This document shows positions 25,201 through 33,267 of a DNA stretch of 33,267 nucleotides, piece by piece. Positions within the stretch are counted from its first letter, which is position 1, and each line of letters opens with the position of its first letter. The notes beneath the pieces are model-generated. The model had not been told where the DNA came from, ran no database searches, and saw only the letters and a program-made list of their open reading frames with translations. This DNA comes from Deltaproteobacteria bacterium (GTDB lineage Bacteria; Myxococcota; Myxococcia; Myxococcales; SZAS-1). The stretch lies in assembly GCA_018266075.1 (NCBI GenBank), contig JAFEBB010000080.1, forward strand, positions 1 through 33,267. Reading direction: 5' to 3'. The position numbers and the translations under genes were made by a program.

Positions 25201-28200
25201 GCAGGAGCTCATTTCCTGCATAGAACGCGTGGTACATCACAGTCCTCCGGGCGTGGCGAGCGACACCTTGGCGGCGTCGTCGACCGGCGGCGCCTTGCCG
25301 AGCCGCTGCAGGTAGGCAATCAGCGCCACCATCTCCGAGTTCCACTTCACGTCGTTGCCGGTCTTGGCGAGGTCGGCCGTGATCTCCTTGGCCTGGCGCT
25401 CGAGGTCGACGTTTCCACCCGACACCTGGTCCGAGGTGTAGGGCACCCCGAGCGTGCGCATCGCGTTCAACTTTTTAGTCGTATTCGTGAGGTCGAGCTC
25501 CTTGTCGACCATCCACGCGAACGACGGCATGTTCGAGCCCGGCGTGATCGCACGCGGGTCCTTCAGGTGCTCGAGGTGCCAGAGGTTGGGGTACTTGCCG
25601 CCCACGCGCGCGAGGTCCGGACCGGTGCGCTTGGAGCCCCACTGGAAGGGGTGGTCGTAGAACGAGTCCGCGATGGTGCTCGGCTCACCGTAGCGCGCGG
25701 TGTCGCCCGGCAGCGGGCGAATCATTTGTGAGTGGCAGTTGTAACAACCCTCGCGGATATACAAATCACGGCCCTGCAGCTCGAGCGCGGTGTACGGCGC
25801 GGGCGGCCGCGTTCCCTCGGGCAGCTTGTGGTTGAGCACCAGGGTGGGCACGAGCTCGGCCACACCGCCGATGAGCACGGCGATGAGCACGAAGGTCACG
25901 AAGATGAGCGGCTTGCCCTCGAGCATGCGGTGCCAGGCGCTCTTTCCAAGCGCGTCGCCGCCGCCGCTCTTGAGTACCGTCACCCCGACGAGCAATGCGA
26001 CGCCAAGGCCCGCGCCCACGTAGATGGCGTTCGTCACCTTGTCGGTAATCCCCAGTCCGATGAGCACGAAGAGGCCCGTGAAGATGATCGCGATGGGACG
26101 CGACCCGAGCAGCTCCTTCCACGACGGCCCAGGCACTGCGGGCTCCTCCACGACCGTCACCTGCGCATCGACCGCCTTGCCGCTGCGAATCGTGGCCACG
26201 AGGTTGTAGGCCATGACCAGGTAGCCGGCGAGGTAGAGCGTGCCGCCGAGCGCCCGAGTGATGTACAGCGGGCGGATGGCGATCAGCGTCTCCACGAAGC
26301 TCGGATAGGCGAGCGCGCCGTCGGGCGTGGTGGCCTTGAGCATCAGGCCCTGGGAGATGCCGCTGATCCACATCGACACGACGTAGATGAGAATGCCCAA
26401 CGTGGCGGTCCAGAAGTGCGCGTTGGCCAGGCCCACACTCTTGAGCTTGGTATTCCAGAGCCGCGGCACCAGCCAATAGAGCAGGCCCGCGGCCATGAAG
26501 CCGTTCCAGCCCAGGGCGCCGCTGTGCACGTGGCCGATGATCCAGTCGGTGTAGTGCGCGAGCGCGCTCACGCTCTTGATGGAGAGCAGCGGGCCTTCAA
26601 ACGTCGCCATTCCATAGAAGGTCAGCGCGGCCACGAAGAACTTGAGAACCGGGTCGGCGCGCACGCGATCCCAGGCGCCGCGGAGCGTGAGCAGCCCGTT
26701 GAGCATGCCGCCCCAGCTCGGCGCCCAGAGCATGAGGCTGAAGACCATGCCCAGCGACTGCGCCCAGTCTGGAAGCGCGGTGTAGAGCAGGTGGTGCGGC
26801 CCCGCCCAGATGTACATGAACACCAGCGCCCAGAAGTGGATGATCGACAATCGATAGGAATAGACCGGGCGCTCCGCTGCCTTCGGCAGGAAGTAGTACA
26901 TAATTCCCAGGATGGGCGTGGTAAGGAAGAACGCCACGGCGTTGTGGCCGTACCACCACTGAATGAGCGCATCTTGCACGCCCGAGTAGAGCGAGTAGCT
27001 CTTGCCTGCGCCGATGGGCAGCGCCAGGTTGTTCACGATGTACAGAACCGCGATGGTGACGATGGTCGAGATGTAGAACCAGATCGCCACATACAAATTC
27101 TTCTCGCGGCGCACACCGAGCGCCCAGAAGAAGTTGATGGCGAACGTCACCCAGATGAGCACCACCGCGAGGTCGATGGGCCACTCGAGCTCGGCGTACT
27201 CCTTGGCCTGGGAGATGCCGAGCGGCAGGGTCACCGCGGCGGCCACGATGATGAGCTGCCAGCCCCAGAAGTGCAGATTGGAGAGAAAGTCGCTCGGCAT
27301 GCGCGTCTTCAGCAGCCGCTGCGTGGAGTAATAGATACCCGCGAACATCATGTTGCCCACGAACGCGAAGATGGCCGCGTTGGTGTGCAGCGGCCGCAGC
27401 CGCCCGAAGGAGAGGAAGCTCAGCCCGAAGTTGAGCTGCGGGAAGGCGAGCTGCGAGGCGATGAAGAGGCCCACCAGCATGGCCACCGCGCCCCAGACGA
27501 TGGTGGCCAGCGCGAACTTGCGGACGACGGCGTCGTCGTAGGTGATGGTCGTCGTTGTGGCGGCGGTGCTCACGGCTGCTCCCGGGTGGTGGGGGTTTCT
27601 TCGTCGGCGAACGGCAGGAGGGCCAGGCGCTCAGCCTGCTGGTGATCGCGGTGGCGGACGCTGTAGCCAAAGAGGATCAGCGACCCACAGACGAGCATCA
27701 GGCTCACGAAGACCATCAAGGGGATGGCGTTCATGCGTGCGCCTCCGAGATTCCCGCAGGCGCGGGGGGATGCGAGGGTGATGCCAGCGCGCGGATCACG
27801 CGGGAGGCGCGCAGCGTGTAGAGGAGGATGAGCAGCGAGCTCGCAGGCATGGCCACCGCGGCCGAGAGCGGTGAGACGCGCCCCAGCATCGACATGCCCA
27901 GCGCCAGCGCGTTGTAGCCCAGCGCAAAAACCAGGATGGTTCGCGTGGTGCGACGCAGCCTTTGCGTCACCTCGAGCGCCTCGCGAATGCAGGCCAGGCC
28001 CGGGGTGAGAAAGTAGAAGTCGGCGCGCGCGGCGAGCGTGGGTCGGTCGATGGCCGGGGTGCCGCTGCAGAGCGCCTGGTCGATGGCGAGCGCGTCATTG
28101 ATGCCGTCGCCCACGAGCAGCGTGTCGCGGTCGCCGTGGTGCTCGCGCAGCCACGCGGCCTTCCCCTCGGGCGAGAGGCCGCCGACCGCGCGGTCCCGTG

Positions 28201-31200
28201 GGACGCCGAGGGCGCGCGCCACGCGGGCCACGCGCTCGGGCGCGTCGCCGCTGAGGATGGCCACGTCGACGCCTGCGGCCTGAAGCCGGCTCACCTCGGC
28301 GACGGCGTCCGCGCGGAGCTGCTCTTCCAGCTCGAGCTCGGCGCGCAGCTCCCCGTTCACCTCGAAGCTCACGCGATCACCGCGCGGACCGGCGCTGCGT
28401 CCAAGGCGCGCGCGCAGCGTGCCATCCAGCTCCGTGCCCTGCCCTGCCACTTCCCGGATCGGCAGCGACGGGTCGAAGCGTTGGGCATCGGCGGGCAGCG
28501 CGCGCACCACGCACTGGCTCCCGGGGTGCGCGCTGCGGCACGCGAGGTTGTACAGAATGGCCCGCTCGTCACTCGTGAGCGCCTGCAGCGCGGACGGATT
28601 GGCCACGCGCAGCGTGCCGAGGGTGAGCGTGCCGGTCTTGTCGAAGGCCACGCGACGCACGCGCGCGGCTCGATCGAGGAACGACTCGCGAACCACGAAG
28701 AGCCCCTCGCGCCGCAGCCGCAGCGCCGCGAGCTGGTACGCGAGCGGAATGGCGAGGCCCAGCGCGCACGGACAGGTCACCACCAGCACCGCCGTCGCCG
28801 ACTGCACCGCCGGCTCGAGGCCGTGGCCAATCCAGATCGCAAACGCCGTCGCCGCGAGGCCGAGCACTGCGGGCACGTAGGCACGGCCGACCCACGAGAG
28901 CAGCGCGCCGTACGAACCGGGCTCACCCTCGCGCTCGGGCGCAGTGAGCAGCGGAAGCAGCGCGGAGCCCTGGAAGGGCTCCTCCGCAACCAGCCGCAGC
29001 GCGCGTGCCGAAGCGTTGAACGCGCCCGCGGGAACGCGCGTGCCTTCGGCCAGTTCGCGCGGCACCGACTCGCCATTGATCCAGTCGAAGGAGAACGACG
29101 CCTTCTCGTCGAGCAGGGTCGCGGCGGTCACCAGCAAGTCGCCGGCAGGCAGCAGCAGCGCGTCGCCGCGCTCCACCCTTGCGGCGGGGACCGTCGTCAC
29201 CCGGCCGTTCTCGAGCCGTCGCGCGAAGAGCCCCGCGATGCCGTCATCGGCCAGCAGCCGCCGACGGTTCTGCACCAGCACCCGGCGCTGGAGCCAGCGC
29301 CCCACGAGCATGAGCGTGGTGAACGTGGCCACGGAGTCGAAGTAGGCGAAGGTGTCGCCCTGGCGGCTGCTCATCACCAGCGAGCCCGCGTACGCGAGCA
29401 GCATCCCCATGGAGATGGGGAGCTCGAAGGTGATCAAGCCGCGCCGGAGCCCACGCAGCGCGCGCGAGAAGAACTCCCAGCCACCCACGATCACCACCGC
29501 GCCGCTGAGCAGCAGGGTGAGCGCGCGCATCAGCGAGAAGGCGAGGCCATCGCGCGGCGTGAGCCCGAAGTAGAACGACGCGCTGAACACCATGGTGTTC
29601 AGCGTGAGCGCCGCGCAGATACCGAGCCGGGTGAGCGTGGCGTCGGAGGTGTCTGCCTCGTCCTTGAGCTGCGGTCCGGCCTCGTAGCCGAAGCGCGCGA
29701 GCTCGCGCACGAACGCACCCACGTCGGTCGCAGGCTCAAACGTGAGGTGCACGCGACCCACGCCAGGCTCCACGCGCGCGTCGAGCGCCCCCGGGAGGCG
29801 CTTGAAGAGCTTCTCGATGAGCCACACGCAGGCGCTGCAGCGGATGCCTTGGACGTCGAGGGTGAGCCGCACCGGTCCGGACGCGGCCGAGGCGCGCGCT
29901 GCCGCCAGCGGTGCCTCGAGCCAGGCCAGGTCGCGCGGTCGCGCCGGCAGCACCACGGCGTCGGTCGCTCCACCCTGGAACGCGTAGTACCGCTCGAGGC
30001 CCTCTTGCTTGAGGAGCTGAGCCACGGTCGCGCAGCCCACGCAGCAATAGCCCGCAGGTGCGTCGGGCGTGGCGATGGGGCTCTTGCAGTGAAGGCAGAT
30101 CGACGCAGGCATGCCGCGCCGAAGTGCACATCGCGCACCAGCGATCTGCTGGGGGTCAAGACAGTCTCCCTGCGCAACCCCTGCGTCGACGCGATGCGCC
30201 GCGCAGATCCAGCACCTGGCCCGCTGCGGTCCCGGGCACGACGCGACGGCGCGGGGCTTGCTCTGCGTGCTCCCATGGATCCGGCGACGGCCTCGGCCTA
30301 CGCGCAGCTCTCCAGCCTGGGCGTGCTCTACGTGGCGCTGCACTGCAGCGGCATGTGCGGCCCGTTGGTGGTGGGCCTGGGCGTCGGGGAGCGCGCGCAC
30401 GGCCCCGCTGCCATGGGACGCGTGCTCACCTACCAGCTCGGAAAGGCCGTGGTGTACGCGCCGCTCGGTGCGCTCGCTGGGCTGTTCGGCCGAGGTGTGG
30501 TGCACGGGCTCGCGCGACAGGGCACGTGGCTGACCGCGCTGCTCGGCGTCGCGCTCATTGCAGCGAGCGTGCGCGCGCGATTCGCGGGTTCGAGCGCGCC
30601 CCCATTCGCCCTCCTCGCGCCGCTGGTGCGTCGCGCGGACCGCCTGCGCCAGCGGCCCTGGCTTCGCGCCTTCGCGCTCGGGCTGGCGATGGCCGCCCTG
30701 CCTTGCATGCTCGTGCTCTGGGTGCTCGCGCTCGGCGCCACCACGCACCACCCGCTTCACGGCGCGCTCTTGATGTTGCTCTTGCTGGCGATGAACTCGG
30801 TGCCGCTGCTCGCCGCCGTCCGACTCTCCGCGCTGGTGCGCACGCGCGCGCCCGCGCTCGCCCGCTTGCAACCCTGGCTTCCAACCGTCTCCGGCGTGTG
30901 GCTCCTGCTCGTGGCCCTCGCGGGTGCGGGCTGGCTTCCCCACGCGTCACTGCCGTTCTCCCTCGCCGGCCGCGGCTACGTGGTCATGTTCTGGTGACTC
31001 CCATGACGACCTCATCCACCCACGCACCACCTGAGCTCCTCGCCCGCTACGGCGGCGCGGTGCCGCGCTACACCAGCTATCCCACCGCCCCGTCGTGGCG
31101 CCCGCTCGCGCCCAGCGAGACCGAAGCGGTGCTCGCGCGCGCCCAGCGCGACGAGGGCCCGCTCTCGCTCTACGCGCACCTGCCGTTCTGCAAGAAGCTC

Positions 31201-33267
31201 TGCTTCTACTGCGGCTGCAACATGATGGTGACGCGCAGCAGCTCCCTGGTGGACAGCTACCTCGCCGCGATCGAGCAGGAGATCGCGACCCTGGGCGCGC
31301 GCTTCGGCCACCGCGAGGTGGTGCAGCTGCACTGGGGCGGCGGCACCCCCACCTTCCTCGAAGCCGCGCAGCTCGCGCACCTGCACGCCGCGTTCGCGCG
31401 CGCGTTCCGGATCGCGCCCGACGCCGAGCAGTCGATCGAGATCCACCCGCCGGTCACGACCTTCGAGCAGCTCGAGGTGCTGCGCAGCTGCGGCTTCAAC
31501 CGGGTGAGCATGGGCGTGCAAGACTTCGACGCGCGCGTGCAGCTCGCCGTGAACCGCATCCAGCCCTTCACGCAGACGCAGGCGCTCATCGATCGTGCGC
31601 GGCAGCTTGGATTCAAGAGCGTGAACGTCGACTTGATGTACGGCCTGCCGCACCAGAGCGTGGAGAGCTTCGGCGTCACGCTCGATCGCATCGGTGAGCT
31701 GCGGCCGGATCGCATCGCGCTCTTCGGCTACGCGCACCTGCCGCAGCTCAAGCCGCACCAGAAGCTGATCCCCGCAGATGCGCTGCCCGTGCCGTCGCGG
31801 CGGCTGGCGATCTTCGAATCGGCGGTGGAGCGGCTCTTCGCGCTCGGCTACCGGCACATCGGGCTCGATCACTTCGCGCTGCCCAGCGACGACCTCCCGA
31901 TCGCCCAGGAAGCCGGCACGCTGCGCCGCGACTTCATGGGCTACACCACCTGCGCGGAGAGCGAGCTCCTCGCGTTCGGTGCGTCGGCGATCTCGGACCT
32001 CGGCGGTGCCTACTTGCAGAACGCCAAAGAGGTGAAGGGCTACATCGACGCGATCTCCGCGGGCCGCGGCGCCGTCGACCGCGGCGCCCTGCTCTCCCGC
32101 GACGACCTGCAGCGCCGGGCCATCATCCAGGCGCTCTTCTGCCAGCGCGAGCTCGACACGCAGCGGCTGGGCGGAAAGCTCGGCGTCCGCTTCGACGACG
32201 CCTTCACGCCGGAGCTGGCCCGCCTCGCCACGCTCGCGCAGGACGGGCTGGTCGAGCTCGCGCCAGGCCGGATTCGCGTCACGGCGCTCGGCCAGGTGTT
32301 CCTGCGCAACATCGCCGCGGTCTTCGACGCCTACCTGCGCGCGCCCGAGGGCGGCCGCACCGCGATGTCCAAGGCGATCTGAGCGGGCAACGAGGAGCGG
32401 CGCCGCGGACGCGAGTCCGGGCGCCGCTCGAATTCTCAAACGCTTCTACTTGCGCGCTTCGACCTGCGCCGGCTGCGTAGACGCCGCGGCGGTCAGCGCG
32501 GTGAGCCCCAGGCACCAGGCGACGAGCACGGCGGTCCAGAAGTTCTTGAGTCGCATGGGCGTGGCTCAGTTCGACGGCGGGGTCGGCGCGGTGGGCGGCT
32601 TGGGGTTGCCGGCCTTGATCCACACGCCGAGCGTCATGGCGTCGGTCTCGTTCACCAGCGCGCCGAACGGCGGCATCGCCGTGCCGGGCTTGAAGCTCTG
32701 CGGATTGCGAATCCACGCGGCGATGCGCTCGGGGCCCTTGGTCGGGTCGCGGCCGGCCGCGGCGAGGTTGGCGTAGAACGCGCCGCCCGCCGGGTTGTGG
32801 CAGGCGATGCAGCCGTTGGCGACGAAGAGCTGGTCGCCCGAGCGCAGCTTCAGCTTCTCCACCTTCTCGTTGGGCTCGCGGCCCGCCGGGGCTGCAGCGC
32901 GCGCGAGCACGTCGTTCATGTCGGGGAAGTGCTGCGCCATCGTGGCCGGCGTCAGCGGAAAAGCGTTCGGCTCGAGCTTGTCGCAGCCCAGGTAGCCCAT
33001 GCCCACCACCGCGAGGGCGGCGGCCATCAGTCGGCGAGAAAAGTTCGAGAGCCTCACGTGCATCCTCCTGGATCGGGCGCCTCAGCGCCGATGCCAGGGT
33101 TCAATGCACGAGGCTTGCCGAGCCCCAGGTGCCTAGAAGAAAGCCCCGACACACGCGCAAAGCGTGCGCCAGGGCTCATTGCGGGCCGTTCGGCGCGCAA
33201 AAACCGGAGAGGCGCCTAGGAGCCTGTCCGGGTAAGCGGTGTTGACAGAGAGTGACTGTAGCCGAGC

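Overview
The window is very GC-rich, with dense, strongly strand-biased genes. It encodes several long secreted or lipid-anchored proteins made of a lipobox signal, a Ser/Thr-rich low-complexity linker and Cys-rich or 'DGG'-rich repeats. That protein style, together with the fused CcoN-CcoO terminal oxidase, points to a myxobacterium-like organism (Myxococcota, formerly Deltaproteobacteria). The assignment is an inference from protein style; no rRNA or tRNA gene was seen.

Layout. Positions 1-5434 hold the tail of a Cys-rich repeat protein, a VOC-fold protein, a DUF3014-type membrane-anchored protein, an exported DODA-type extradiol dioxygenase, an unrecognised protein and a SufS-like PLP enzyme. 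A 481-base stretch without a convincing gene (5435-5915) contains clear inverted repeats. Positions 5916-10477 hold an HTTM-like membrane protein, a long Cys-rich lipoprotein, a family 2 glycosyltransferase whose start codon lies in a perfect hairpin, and a mono-heme cytochrome c lipoprotein.

Positions 10575-15118 look like an aliphatic alcohol or lipid oxidation group: an aldehyde dehydrogenase, a GMC alcohol oxidase facing it, and a divergent fatty-acid-hydroxylase-family enzyme. Next come a large lipoprotein with two tandem alkaline-phosphatase-fold domains (the second lacks the DHG motif), transaldolase with a good terminator, a single-domain response regulator, a START-domain protein, a small lipoprotein, a YHYH-domain lipoprotein translationally coupled to a phage-type A1S_2505 family protein, and a HycA-like protein.

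Positions 23066-32382 are a microaerobic respiration island. On the minus strand one tightly overlapping operon reads ccoI-ccoS-ccoNO-ccoQ-ccoP-ccoG and encodes a cbb3-type cytochrome oxidase with its copper-transport and assembly factors. Divergent from it run a SafE-like membrane protein and hemN (oxygen-independent haem synthesis). CcoN and CcoO are fused through two additional membrane helices, and CcoP carries a single haem motif. No ccoH was found. The window ends with a 36-residue membrane peptide, another mono-heme cytochrome c lipoprotein, and a sequence at the right edge that may be the end of an insertion sequence.

The two most unusual items are the reorganised cbb3 oxidase and the tandem phosphatase with one apparently degenerate domain. 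I did not find a defence system, CRISPR array, prophage or biosynthetic cluster.
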